NCBI GenBank assembly: GCA_937924895.1
Contig: CALEYP010000009.1
Coordinates: 1-43,375 of the forward strand
Direction of reading: 5' to 3'
DNA: 43,375 nucleotides
From: an uncultured Alphaproteobacteria bacterium
Lineage (GTDB): Bacteria; Pseudomonadota; Alphaproteobacteria; Puniceispirillales; Puniceispirillaceae
How positions within the stretch are numbered: position 1 is the first letter of the stretch; every line of letters starts with the position of its first letter. The notes under the pieces are model-generated. The model saw only the letters and a program-made list of their open reading frames with translations, was not told where the DNA came from and did not search any database. Positions 33,206 through 42,094 of this stretch are shown here, piece after piece. Position numbers and translations under genes: made by a program.

Positions 33206-33667
33206 TTAGCCGCCAGATTGAATGTGGCTCAAAACATCATCTGCGTGACCTGGTACCTTTACCTTTGGCCAGACATGCAGAATGCTGCCATCAGGGCCAA
33301 TCAGGAATGTAGCACGTTGGATGCCCATATAGCTGCGGCCATACATTGATTTTTCAACCCATACGCCGAATTGCTCACAGATATCGCTTTCATGATCTGC
33401 ACCCAGCAAACAGGTGAGGTTGTGTTTATCGCGGAATTTGGCTTGTTTTTGTGGTGTATCTTTTGACACACCAATCACAACTGTATTGGCGGCTTCAAAT
33501 TCTGCTGCAAGTTCTGAGAAGGCAATGGCTTCTTTTGTACAGCCAGAGGTATCTGCTTTTGGGAAGAAGAATAAAACGATATTTTTCCCTACATGGTCTG
33601 CGGTTGAAAAATGACCTGTATCTGTTGGTAGGGTAAAAGCAGGTATGGTTTGTCCAGTTTCAAGCAT
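33206..33667 (-). CDS. bcp: Thioredoxin-dependent peroxiredoxin (BCP/PrxQ type)
   Basis: Reduces peroxides with a thioredoxin-linked cysteine. I start at the ATG at 33667 because GAGG lies six bases upstream and the protein then begins MLETGQTIPAFTLP, as in the family; this gives 153 residues. The longer frame from 33715 adds 16 residues with no match. The peroxidatic cysteine lies in ADTSGCTKEA, with the preceding FFFPKA strand; SDICEQFGVW and the RATFLIGPDG segment are also typical. It heads a two-gene transcript with the DUF455 protein. Confidence 0.95.
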   Translation of the reverse strand: MLETGQTIPAFTLPTDTGHFSTADHVGKNIVLFFFPKADTSGCTKEAIAFSELAAEFEAANTVVIGVSKDTPQKQAKFRDKHNLTCLLGADHESDICEQFGVWVEKSMYGRSYMGIQRATFLIGPDGSILHVWPKVKVPGHADDVLSHIQSGG

Positions 33668-33951
33668 AGCAGACCTCATAATGTCAGTATTAGGGGCGTC
33701 CCTCAGGCGCCTCATATCTCCCTTAAGAGATAGGATGCGCCATGATAGTTTGCAAGATCACTTACCTCTTGTCATCCGTTCATTTTGACGCAGTTTATTT
33801 CCCTTTTTGTTAGCTGGGAATTGGTGCATAATTATGTAATGATGACAACGGCTCAGGGGTTGGTCTTGCAGCGCTTTAATAAGCAAGTTTTGCAGCTTTA
33901 TTGGTGGTCGTGAACGAGCCAGAGTGCGCGGGCAAAAAAGGGGATAGATGG
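33668..33951. promoter_or_regulatory. Divergent bcp / AsmA-like intergenic region
   Basis: About 280 bases separate the chosen starts and must hold both promoters. I could not pick out a convincing promoter, operator or RNA gene. A minus-strand frame across it (33758-34027) has no family features and runs into the AsmA-like gene. Confidence 0.4.
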
Positions 33952-36900
33952 TTGTCACAATCTGACGACACAAAACAGAAAACAGGTGCGGGGCAATCGG
34001 CGTCGCCAGAATCTGCTTCCTCATCAAAAGAGAAGAAGGGCTTGTTTGCCTATCGTTTTCTGCGTGTCCTGTTTCAGATTTCTATTTTTGTTATCGCGTT
34101 ATTATCTTTAATTGGCGCTGGTCTGTATGCCTATATCCAGCATCAAGGTGGGGTGAAGCGTTGGGCAGAACAAGCATTGTCCGTACCTGAACTTGGTGTG
34201 GTGACACGCATTGAAAACGTCTCCCTTCATCTTGATATTTCGCATCTCGCATTTGAGGCTCATTTTACAAATGCCAAGGTAAGTTTGGATGCACAGTCCG
34301 TGACTGTGCCGCATTTAGAAGTGCGTGTGAGTCCTGCGACGCTAGCGAGAGGGCAATTTGCGTCAACCTTGATTGACGGGGTTGATGTCTCTCTGTTGCA
34401 GGAGGGCGAAACTTTGCGACTGGCAGGTAACTGGTCAGCGCTATTTGCGCGCCTGTCGCAGCAATCAACAAATGAGGCGCAGGCCCGTAATCAGGTCATC
34501 TCTCTCTTGGCCAACCGTGAAATCATTTTCAGGAAGGCACGTGTAACCTTAAGGAAAGAAGGAAGCTCATCACATATTGGGTTTGAAGATATTACCGCTC
34601 AGATGTCTCTTGATACTGCTGGCAATGCACAGGTTACTGGTCAAATGGTCGGTTTGGACGCCCCTGACAGTCATGTCAAATTTTCAGCAGCTGTGAATTT
34701 ATTGACGCTATTGTCTGATGTGAAGCTTGATGTGACAAAGCTGCCAACGGCCCCACTTGCCGATTTTGTTCCTGCTGCGCTGGCGCCCTTATCGCAACTA
34801 GGTGTGATAGAGGGGACTCTTTCCTTGATAAGCGAAGGACAGCTTATACAATCAGCTACCGCAACGATGCGGGCAAGAGAGGGAAGCCTCCCCATTTTCG
34901 GTGGGCGAAGCGAGGCCTATGCCGTGCTTGGTGGCCAGATTTCCTATAGCCGTGCTGATGATTACCTGACCGTGTCAGATGTGGCGCTAACCCTGCAGGA
35001 TGGCCGTAAGGTAACATTTGGCGGGAATGTGGCTGGCCTCGCGCAAGATATCACAGGGTTGTCTGGTAGTGTTCTCGTTGAAGATTTGCAAATCACCTCA
35101 CTGCTTGCCGAATGGCCTGAAGCGGCATTGCCAGCCGTGCGCGCCTATATGGTTGAGAGTTTTTCTAGCGGTGCGTTTGAGACCTTAGCTGTCACCTTTG
35201 AAGGGCAATTTAACAAACGCGCGCAAACATTAACCTTGTCCAAATTATCACTAAATGGCGAGATTGATGATGTGGAAGTTGCGACGGGCTATGGCCAATA
35301 TGAGGCCCTAACCGGCTTGGCAAAGGGACGGTTATCGGTGGATGTTGGCGCAGGCGGACAGCTGACATCGGCAAAGATGAAGCTGAGTCTCTCAGATGGC
35401 GCCATCAAAGTGGCAGGGCGTAAGGACGCTATCTTGTTTGAAAAGGCGGCGGGTGAAGTGATTTATGAGCCAGGCCGCGTCAGCGTTCCAGATGCCCGTT
35501 TTACATTCTCAGAGGCAAGTGAGCTGGCTGCTAGTTTGTCCATGTCGTTAGATGAGGCGCTTCATCCGCAGGTGATATCTGTTGCAGCGCAAGCACCGCT
35601 TTTACCTATCGAAGATGTGATATCTTTATGGCCACAAGATGTGGCGCCTTCAACATTGGCCTATATCCGTAAATCGCTGACGGGTGGCGATGTGTCTGAT
35701 TTTGATATGCAGCTGGACCTATCACTACCAGCCGATAACGCATCTTCTAAAATCACGATTGATCGCTTTGATGCTGAGTTGGATATTGTGGGGACAGAAT
35801 TTGCCTGGCTTGCAGGGCAACCACCTTTGCAAGATGTCGGTGCCCATGTCAGCTTGCATGACAATGTTGTCACAATTGATGTGCAGCAAGGGGCGCATGA
35901 TAGGTTGGCGCTGCAATCAAGTACCCTCTATATCAACCCAGCTTTACAGCCCGCCGGTCAAACAAGATTGCTCACCTTGAAATTGAAGGGGGAGGCACCA
36001 GCTGAGGAAATTGTGCAAATTCTGGGTGCGCCACAGATAAATCAATTAGAAAATATTCCGATTGATATCTCTGATTTATCTGGCGATGTGCGCGCATCAG
36101 TTCATTTGACGGGTTCTCTTGCAAATCGGAAGGCGAAATTCCAACTTGTAAGTGCAGATGCCACGCTTACGCAAGGCACATTATCCAACATCTTTCAGGA
36201 GTTTGATGTAAGTGACGCAGATTTGGTGCTGGCTCTGCGCCCTGGCCGCGTAGATATATCTGGCGCCGCAAAGGTGGATGAGGTTGCTGGCGATTTCAGC
36301 CTGTCCCTTGCTGATAATCGTTTGCGGCTCTCTGGGCAAATGTCCCCGCATGCACGGTTGGCAGAATTAGCGGCCACATTCTCTGGGCAGGAAATTACCG
36401 GTGAGATTGGCGGGCGGTTTGCGCTTGCGACAACACTTGGCACTAATCAAGAGGCCGCTCAAGAGGCAGGGCTTTATATCACGGCTGATTTAGCGCAGGC
36501 TGGTGTGAATGTGCCGCTATTGAACTGGGCGAAATTACCAGGTGAAACAGGTCAGTTTGCATCTGCCTTCCGGTTTGTGAATGGCGGGCTTCGCGATATC
36601 TCAAATATCGCTGTGGATGCCGGCGGCCTTCGCGGGCAAGGCGCCATTCAATTTGACCAAGCGGTGCGTTTTGCCAAAGCACAATTTGATAATGTAAGCT
36701 GGCCAGGCAATAAATTATCGCAACTTGAAATCATCCCTCAAAAAGACGGTGGGCTAAGCGTAACAGGTGAGGGCGATCTCCTTGATTTGCGGGCGCTTCG
36801 TCAAGGTGACGGCCTGTCTGAGGGACGGCAAATCGCCTTTGATATGACGGCCAATCGCTTATTGGTCGAGACAGATATCGATCTCTATGGGCGCATGGTT

Positions 36901-37725
36901 GGCGAAGTGCAAAAGGACGGTAATGGGGAAGCCACCCTAGAAGGGTCGTTGATTATCAAAGGCAAGCCACTTTTGGAGCAGGGCACCGTGACAGCTATAT
37001 TTGGCCCTGGCGGGGAGTATCTCAGCGCTGTGGGTTTGATTGGTGGGGCAGAGGCACGCCTTGAATATAGCCCGTCTGAAGACGACGATCCGCTATTGAT
37101 CATCACCTCTCAGAATGCCGGCCGCGTGCTATCTGGGTTAGGTGTGACGGATACCATCCGCTCAGGTCGGTTGGTGCTGGTGAATGAATTTAAAAATGGG
37201 TCATTCACTGATTATGATACCACCATTAACTTAGAAGAATTTAATGTGATTGAGGCGCCAGCCGCTGTTCGAGCCTTCTCAGTGCTTGGCTTGGCTGGCT
37301 TATATTCCCTTGTAGAAGGGGATGGCACGCGCTTCACAAGAGGTGAGGCAGAGATCCAAACGCGCGGCAAAGCGCATCAGATTACCCATATGACGGCGTC
37401 AGGCGGTGCTGTAGGTGTGACTCTGCTAGGAAGATATAACAGCGATACCAAACAAGTAGATGTCAGTGGCAATCTTGTGCCAGTGAATCAATTCTCAAAG
37501 ATTATTGGTGCCGTTCCCATCTTAGGGCAGCTGCTCTCCGGGATTGATAAATCAGGGGTATTTGCCACACAGTTTAATGTAACAGGCCCGATCGAAGACC
37601 CAGAGACATCGGTGAATGTGGCATCACTAGCCCCAGGTCTTATCCGTGATTTATTCAGCCCTGATTGGCTCGGCAAAGAACGAGAGCGTATCATTGGTGA
37701 TAATGAAACGCTGAACGCTGAATAG
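33952..37725 (+). CDS. AsmA-like / YhdP-type (DUF3971) membrane-anchored protein
   Basis: A very large protein (1257 residues from this start) with one N-terminal membrane segment (FLFQISIFVIALL-type stretch, about residues 36-63) and a long beta-rich periplasmic body. The C-terminal part (TINLEEFNVIEAPAAVRAFSVLGLAGL, then QITHMTASGGAVGVTLLGRY) matches the AsmA-like C-terminal region of the YhdP/TamB group, thought to bridge the envelope for phospholipid transport. I choose the TTG at 33952, eight bases after AGGGG; an upstream TTG at 33901 in the same frame has no ribosome-binding site. An out-of-frame ATG at 33948 opens only five codons. It ends ten bases before the convergent tyrS stop. 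Lipid transport is inferred from the family. Confidence 0.85.
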   Translation: MSQSDDTKQKTGAGQSASPESASSSKEKKGLFAYRFLRVLFQISIFVIALLSLIGAGLYAYIQHQGGVKRWAEQALSVPELGVVTRIENVSLHLDISHLAFEAHFTNAKVSLDAQSVTVPHLEVRVSPATLARGQFASTLIDGVDVSLLQEGETLRLAGNWSALFARLSQQSTNEAQARNQVISLLANREIIFRKARVTLRKEGSSSHIGFEDITAQMSLDTAGNAQVTGQMVGLDAPDSHVKFSAAVNLLTLLSDVKLDVTKLPTAPLADFVPAALAPLSQLGVIEGTLSLISEGQLIQSATATMRAREGSLPIFGGRSEAYAVLGGQISYSRADDYLTVSDVALTLQDGRKVTFGGNVAGLAQDITGLSGSVLVEDLQITSLLAEWPEAALPAVRAYMVESFSSGAFETLAVTFEGQFNKRAQTLTLSKLSLNGEIDDVEVATGYGQYEALTGLAKGRLSVDVGAGGQLTSAKMKLSLSDGAIKVAGRKDAILFEKAAGEVIYEPGRVSVPDARFTFSEASELAASLSMSLDEALHPQVISVAAQAPLLPIEDVISLWPQDVAPSTLAYIRKSLTGGDVSDFDMQLDLSLPADNASSKITIDRFDAELDIVGTEFAWLAGQPPLQDVGAHVSLHDNVVTIDVQQGAHDRLALQSSTLYINPALQPAGQTRLLTLKLKGEAPAEEIVQILGAPQINQLENIPIDISDLSGDVRASVHLTGSLANRKAKFQLVSADATLTQGTLSNIFQEFDVSDADLVLALRPGRVDISGAAKVDEVAGDFSLSLADNRLRLSGQMSPHARLAELAATFSGQEITGEIGGRFALATTLGTNQEAAQEAGLYITADLAQAGVNVPLLNWAKLPGETGQFASAFRFVNGGLRDISNIAVDAGGLRGQGAIQFDQAVRFAKAQFDNVSWPGNKLSQLEIIPQKDGGLSVTGEGDLLDLRALRQGDGLSEGRQIAFDMTANRLLVETDIDLYGRMVGEVQKDGNGEATLEGSLIIKGKPLLEQGTVTAIFGPGGEYLSAVGLIGGAEARLEYSPSEDDDPLLIITSQNAGRVLSGLGVTDTIRSGRLVLVNEFKNGSFTDYDTTINLEEFNVIEAPAAVRAFSVLGLAGLYSLVEGDGTRFTRGEAEIQTRGKAHQITHMTASGGAVGVTLLGRYNSDTKQVDVSGNLVPVNQFSKIIGAVPILGQLLSGIDKSGVFATQFNVTGPIEDPETSVNVASLAPGLIRDLFSPDWLGKERERIIGDNETLNAE

Positions 37726-37735
37726 CTCTATGTTG

Positions 37736-38974
37736 CTAGGCTAGAATAATAAGCGCATGCCGTTTCTTGCCGGAGGAAAGTTGGCATTTGCCATCAACAA
37801 AATCAGCCTCTGTCAGCGTTTGATCATCGCTTGTGACTGACACATTATTGATGCGCGCACCGCCGCCCTTAATCAGGCGACGAACCTCACCGTTAGATGC
37901 GGCAAGTCCAACCTCTTTAAAAGCCTCAATGACAGAGAGGCCAAAAGCGGCATCTGCTGATAATTCTATTTGTGGGAGGCCATCAGAGGCTTGCCCTGCG
38001 GCGAATGTCTGGCGTGCTGTTTCTGCTGCTTGATGGGCGGCATCTGCGCCATGGCACAAGCTTGTTGCTTCATTGGCGAGAATGATCTTCGCTTCGTTGA
38101 TCTCAGCGCCTTCTAAACTCTCAAGGCGTGTGATTTCATCGAGCGGCAATTCTGTGAAGAGGCGCAAGAAACGCCCTACATCTGCATCTTCTGTATTGCG
38201 CCAGAACTGCCAGAAATCATAAGAGGAGAGGCGTTCTTCGTTCAGCCAAACAGCCCCATTGGCGGTTTTGCCCATCTTAGCGCCTGAGGCAGTTGTGATG
38301 AGGGGTGAGGTGAGACCAAAAATTTCCTGGCTATCGACACGTCTTGTCAAATCGATGCCTGTCACGATGTTGCCCCATTGATCCGAGCCACCCATTTGTA
38401 AATCACAGCCATAACGGCGACGCAATTCTAAGAAGTCATAGGCTTGCAAAATGGCGTAATTAAATTCCAAGAATGAGAGATTTTGCTCTCTATCAAGGCG
38501 TAGCTTTACTGATTCCATACCCATCATACGGTTGATGGAAAAGTGGCTGCCATAATCGCGTAAGAATTTGATGTAAGATAATGTATCTAGCCAATCAGCA
38601 TTATCCACCATCACCGCATCTGTCGGACCATCGCCAAAAGTAAGGTATTTCTCAAAGATTTTTTTAATGCCGGCTTTGTTCTGTTCAATATCTTGGTCAG
38701 ATAGTAAGGGGCGTGCTTCATCTTTCCCAGAGGGATCACCTACCTTGGTCGTGCCGCCACCCATAACGACAATTGGCTTATGGCCGGTGCGTTGCATTAA
38801 GCGAAGCATCATAATCTGCACAAGCGAGCCAACATGAAGGGAATTAGCGGTGCAATCAAACCCAATATAGCCAGAGATCATCTGATTGGCGGCCCGATCG
38901 TCAAGCCCCTCTAAATTTGTCGCCTGATGCATGTAGCCGCGGTCAGTTAAAATCTGCAGAAATTCTGATTTCAT
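37736..38974 (-). CDS. tyrS: Tyrosyl-tRNA synthetase
   Basis: A class I aminoacyl-tRNA synthetase that charges tRNA-Tyr. In 412 residues the HIGH-like motif is HVGS at 47-50, the KMSKS-like loop is KMGKT at 233-237, and the tyrosine pocket motif QAYDFLEL is near 178, followed by GCDLQMGGSDQWGNI. A C-terminal S4 RNA-binding domain contains RLIKGGGARINN. The KMGKT form is common in this branch. A weak agagac site precedes the ATG. It lies 46 bases downstream of the hydrolase gene on the same strand. No T-box is expected or seen. Confidence 0.97.
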   Translation of the reverse strand: MKSEFLQILTDRGYMHQATNLEGLDDRAANQMISGYIGFDCTANSLHVGSLVQIMMLRLMQRTGHKPIVVMGGGTTKVGDPSGKDEARPLLSDQDIEQNKAGIKKIFEKYLTFGDGPTDAVMVDNADWLDTLSYIKFLRDYGSHFSINRMMGMESVKLRLDREQNLSFLEFNYAILQAYDFLELRRRYGCDLQMGGSDQWGNIVTGIDLTRRVDSQEIFGLTSPLITTASGAKMGKTANGAVWLNEERLSSYDFWQFWRNTEDADVGRFLRLFTELPLDEITRLESLEGAEINEAKIILANEATSLCHGADAAHQAAETARQTFAAGQASDGLPQIELSADAAFGLSVIEAFKEVGLAASNGEVRRLIKGGGARINNVSVTSDDQTLTEADFVDGKCQLSSGKKRHALIILA

Positions 38975-39020
38975 TTATTTGTCTCTTTATCGCAAATTAT
39001 AAGGCAGGCATCGCTGCGGC

Positions 39021-39674
39021 TTAGGCGTCTTCATCCGCATGGCGAGGGGTATCCAAATAGGTCCCAATCGCTGACATAGCTTCATCAAGATGGCTTGAGA
39101 AGAAATGATTAGCGCCATCAATTTCAGCAACCGTAATCTCTACACCCTTTTGCTTTGAAATTTTATCAACGAGCATTTGGACACGCTCAATAGGCACATC
39201 TTCATTCTGGTTGCCATGGACAATGATTCCAGAGGCAGGGCAGGGGGCAAGGAAGGCAAAATCATGGGTGGCTGCGGGTGGAGATACAGATACAAAGCCT
39301 GTGATTTCTGGGCGACGCATCATTAGCTGCATGCCAATCCAAGAGCCAAAAGAAAAGCCTGCAATCCAGCACTCATTTGAACCTGGATGTTGTGATTGCA
39401 GCCAATCCATTGCCGTTGCAGCATCTGACAATTCTCCTTCGCCAGCATCATAGATACCTTGCGAGCGTCCGACACCGCGGAAGTTAAAGCGCATCACGGC
39501 AAAACCACGTTCTTGGAACAATTTATAGGTGGCGAATGTCACCCGATTATTCATCGTGCCATTGCGATTTGGTTCTGGGTGGAGGATCAAAGCTGTGGGT
39601 GCATCGGGTGTCGCGCCAGGCATGTAGCGACATTCTAAGCGACCTTCAGGACCATTAATAATTACTTCCGGCAT
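39021..39674 (-). CDS. Alpha/beta hydrolase
   Basis: A 217-residue serine hydrolase. I choose the ATG at 39674, giving MPEVIINGPEGRLE, because AGGGG lies five bases upstream and homologues begin this way; the longest frame adds 66 residues and would run into the divergent cysE. The nucleophile sits in the elbow GFSFGSWIG, FNFRGVGRSQG marks the oxyanion region, VHGNQNEDVPIE holds the acid Asp and GANHFF the His. The substrate is unknown; the family is often labelled dienelactone-hydrolase-like. It is probably expressed with tyrS downstream. Confidence 0.88.
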   Translation of the reverse strand: MPEVIINGPEGRLECRYMPGATPDAPTALILHPEPNRNGTMNNRVTFATYKLFQERGFAVMRFNFRGVGRSQGIYDAGEGELSDAATAMDWLQSQHPGSNECWIAGFSFGSWIGMQLMMRRPEITGFVSVSPPAATHDFAFLAPCPASGIIVHGNQNEDVPIERVQMLVDKISKQKGVEITVAEIDGANHFFSSHLDEAMSAIGTYLDTPRHADEDA

Positions 39675-39835
39675 TTTATCCCCTACCGCTTCTTCCATTT
39701 CTAGCAGACCAAGCTTATATCCTATATTGCTAGCTATTCCAAGCATCATCATATAAGATGATAACAGACTCTCCGCTAGCGATAACAGGCACACCCTTGC
39801 AGGGTGATAAGCGAATGTGAGGAAAGGAGGCCGCG

Positions 39836-40573
39836 ATGCTCTTTCAAAATCTTCGAGCTGATATGCAGGCAATGAAATATCGAGATCCCGCCTTTGGGTC
39901 TTTTTTGACGGCGCCCTTTATTTATCCCTCTATTCAAGTGTTGTTTTGCTTTCGCATTGCCAACCCCCTTTGGCGGGCTGGTATTCGCTTTCCGGCGCGG
40001 TGGTTGATGCAATTTGCAAGATGGCTCACTGGCATTGAAATTCATCCTGGCGCTACCATTGGGCCTGGTTTGTTTATTGACCACGGGATGGGTGTGGTCA
40101 TTGGTGAGACGGCTGAGATTGGTCGTGATTGTACCCTATATCACGGTGTGACATTAGGTGGTGTGATGCCAGCGATTGATTCTGAATCCCAAAGATGTGT
40201 CAAACGTCACCCGACCTTGAAGGATTATGTCATTATTGGTGCGGGCGCACAGGTGCTTGGCCCGATTACAGTTGGGAAATGTGCGCGGATTGGCGGTAAT
40301 TCAGTGGTTACGAAAGATGTGCCTGATTCTGTAACAGTGGTTGGTGTGCCAGCACGCCCTGTGCCGCAGAAATCATCAGATGAGGGCTTTGCTGCTTATG
40401 CCGTGACAGAGGCCGCAGGTGAAGATTTCCGAGGCAAAACAATTCTCGCCTTGTCTGCTGAAATAAGCGAATTACGCGCTGAATTGCGTGCGTTGAAGGG
40501 GGAAGGCCCATTATCAGTACCAAAGGTAGAGGCCTCAAAAACCTCTTCCAAGGTGCCGTCTGCTGATAAATAA
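39836..40573 (+). CDS. cysE: Serine O-acetyltransferase
   Basis: Acetylates serine with acetyl-CoA, the first step of cysteine synthesis. The 245-residue protein has the short N-terminal form (EpsC-like) and the left-handed beta-helix of hexapeptide repeats: IEIHPGATIGPGLFIDHGMGVVIGETAEIG and ITVGKCARIGGNSVVT. The catalytic His region is DHGMGVVIGE, and the acetyl-CoA loop YHGVTLGG is followed by KRHPTL. After the helix comes a variable tail with a short coiled-coil-like EISELRAELRAL stretch. A strong aaaggagg site precedes the ATG. It opens a four-gene sulfur cluster with the genes downstream, which are separated by small gaps. Confidence 0.94.
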   Translation: MLFQNLRADMQAMKYRDPAFGSFLTAPFIYPSIQVLFCFRIANPLWRAGIRFPARWLMQFARWLTGIEIHPGATIGPGLFIDHGMGVVIGETAEIGRDCTLYHGVTLGGVMPAIDSESQRCVKRHPTLKDYVIIGAGAQVLGPITVGKCARIGGNSVVTKDVPDSVTVVGVPARPVPQKSSDEGFAAYAVTEAAGEDFRGKTILALSAEISELRAELRALKGEGPLSVPKVEASKTSSKVPSADK

Positions 40574-40606
40574 GCGCCGCATGTCTTTGTCAAAAGGGTA
40601 AAGTGA

Positions 40607-41698
40607 ATGAGCCGCGCGCCTCTTTATTTCGATCATAATGCGACAACCTTATTGCGCCCCGCCGCGGCCGCCGCGATGACGGCTGCGATGGGCCCGGCGC
40701 TTAATGCCTCATCAATTCATCAGGTAGGGCGTGCTGCACGACAAAAATTAGAGGACGCCCGTGAACAGGTCGCAGCGGGATTGGGTTGCCGCCACGCCGA
40801 TATTACTTTTACCTCTGGCGGCACAGAAGCCAATAATATGGTATTGGCAGGGTTTCACACGCATATCATTTCCGCCGTAGAGCATGAGGCAGTGCGCGCG
40901 GCATGCCCTGATGCCACCATTATCAGTGTTGATGAGGCAGGCATTATCGATTTAGCCGCCTTAGAGGCTGCTTTAGAGGCTGTGCCCGAAGATGAGAGGC
41001 CATCGACGATTGTGTCTATTATGGCCGCCAATAATGAGACAGGGGTCATTCAGCCACTCGTGGAAATAGGGGCCTTATGTGCCACTCATCAGGTGGCATT
41101 TCATTCAGATATGGTGCAAGCCCTTGGTAAAATGCCGCTGGATTTAACCATAGAGGGTTTGAGTTTTGCCAGCTTCTCAGCTCATAAGATTGGTGGCCCG
41201 TCCGGGGTAGGCGCGTTGTGGATAAAGCCTGGCTTGCAATTGCCGTCATTGCTGCGTGGCGGTGGTCAAGAACAAGGGCGGCGTGCAGGCACAGAAAATA
41301 CGCTCGGCATTATCGGGTTTGGTGCCGCCATGGTAGAGGCTAGTAGCGCGCTTTCACAGTTCCAAGAGATGGCCGCGTGGCGTGATGATTGTGAGGCGGC
41401 TATCCTTCGCGCTTTGCCCGATTGCCAGATTTTAGGTCAAGCAGCACCGCGCCTGCCAAATACCATTTCGCTTTATTACCCCAAAATGACTTCCGCTATT
41501 GCGCTGATGGCGCTTGATTTAAAAGGTATCTGCCTTAGTTCTGGGTCTGCTTGTTCTTCAGGCAAGGTGAAAGATAGTCATGTGATAACTGCGATGGGCA
41601 AAGCACCTCTTGCCGCGCATGTCTTGCGGATATCTGGCGGCTGGACGACAGAAAAGGCCGACTTCACAGATCTTGTCAAAGCGTTAGAAGCGCTATAA
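40607..41698 (+). CDS. Cysteine desulfurase (NifS/IscS family)
   Basis: Removes sulfur from cysteine as a persulfide for iron-sulfur clusters and thiolated tRNA. In 363 residues the DHNATT start, the PLP lysine K194 in FSAHKIGGPSG, RGGGQEQGRRAGTEN and the catalytic loop Cys316 in SSGSACSSGK are all present. The loop sequence puts it in the group I (IscS/NifS-like) class and not with SufS. The surroundings, cysE upstream and a ferredoxin plus mnmA downstream, suggest that one target is the tRNA 2-thiolation enzyme. The gap to cysE is 33 bases. Partner choice is inferred. Confidence 0.93.
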   Translation: MSRAPLYFDHNATTLLRPAAAAAMTAAMGPALNASSIHQVGRAARQKLEDAREQVAAGLGCRHADITFTSGGTEANNMVLAGFHTHIISAVEHEAVRAACPDATIISVDEAGIIDLAALEAALEAVPEDERPSTIVSIMAANNETGVIQPLVEIGALCATHQVAFHSDMVQALGKMPLDLTIEGLSFASFSAHKIGGPSGVGALWIKPGLQLPSLLRGGGQEQGRRAGTENTLGIIGFGAAMVEASSALSQFQEMAAWRDDCEAAILRALPDCQILGQAAPRLPNTISLYYPKMTSAIALMALDLKGICLSSGSACSSGKVKDSHVITAMGKAPLAAHVLRISGGWTTEKADFTDLVKALEAL

Positions 41699-41756
41699 GA
41701 GCATAGCAGAATGATGATTTTCACGCCCTGTTTGCGTGACCATATGGGAGTTTAAA

Positions 41757-42071
41757 ATGCCAGTTATTAATTTCGTTAAGCCAGATGGCAGCACACAATC
41801 AGTTGAGGCCAAAGACGGGCAGAGCTTGATGGAAATTGGCCGTGATGCCAATGTTGGTGTCGAAGGCACATGTGGTGGCAGCTTGTCTTGTGCGACATGT
41901 CATGTGATTTTTGACGAAGAAGGCTTTGCCAAGGTGGGCGGCGCCTCTGATGATGAAATGGATATGCTTGATCTGGCCTTTAATGTTGAGCCAACATCAC
42001 GCCTGGGTTGTCAGATTAAAGTCTCTAGCGAGTTGGATGGCATCACTGTGCGCGTGCCAGAGGATTTCTAA
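41757..42071 (+). CDS. [2Fe-2S] ferredoxin, adrenodoxin type
   Basis: A 104-residue soluble electron carrier. The four cluster cysteines are C39, C45, C48 (GTCGGSLSCATC) and C85 (SRLGCQI). The C-x5-C-x2-C spacing and the acidic DDEMDMLDLA region identify the adrenodoxin/Fdx family linked to iron-sulfur cluster assembly. I start at the ATG at 41757, seven bases after GGGAG; an upstream ATG at 41736 adds seven residues. It sits between a cysteine desulfurase and mnmA, consistent with providing electrons for cluster synthesis, which is an inference. Confidence 0.94.
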   Translation: MPVINFVKPDGSTQSVEAKDGQSLMEIGRDANVGVEGTCGGSLSCATCHVIFDEEGFAKVGGASDDEMDMLDLAFNVEPTSRLGCQIKVSSELDGITVRVPEDF

Positions 42072-42094
42072 GACCGACGAAGGGGGCACATGCA

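Noticed and set aside
39675..39872. 66-residue N-terminal extension of the alpha/beta hydrolase
   Set aside because: It would overlap the cysE start region on the other strand, and the ATG at 39674 has a good ribosome-binding site and the family's usual N-terminus.
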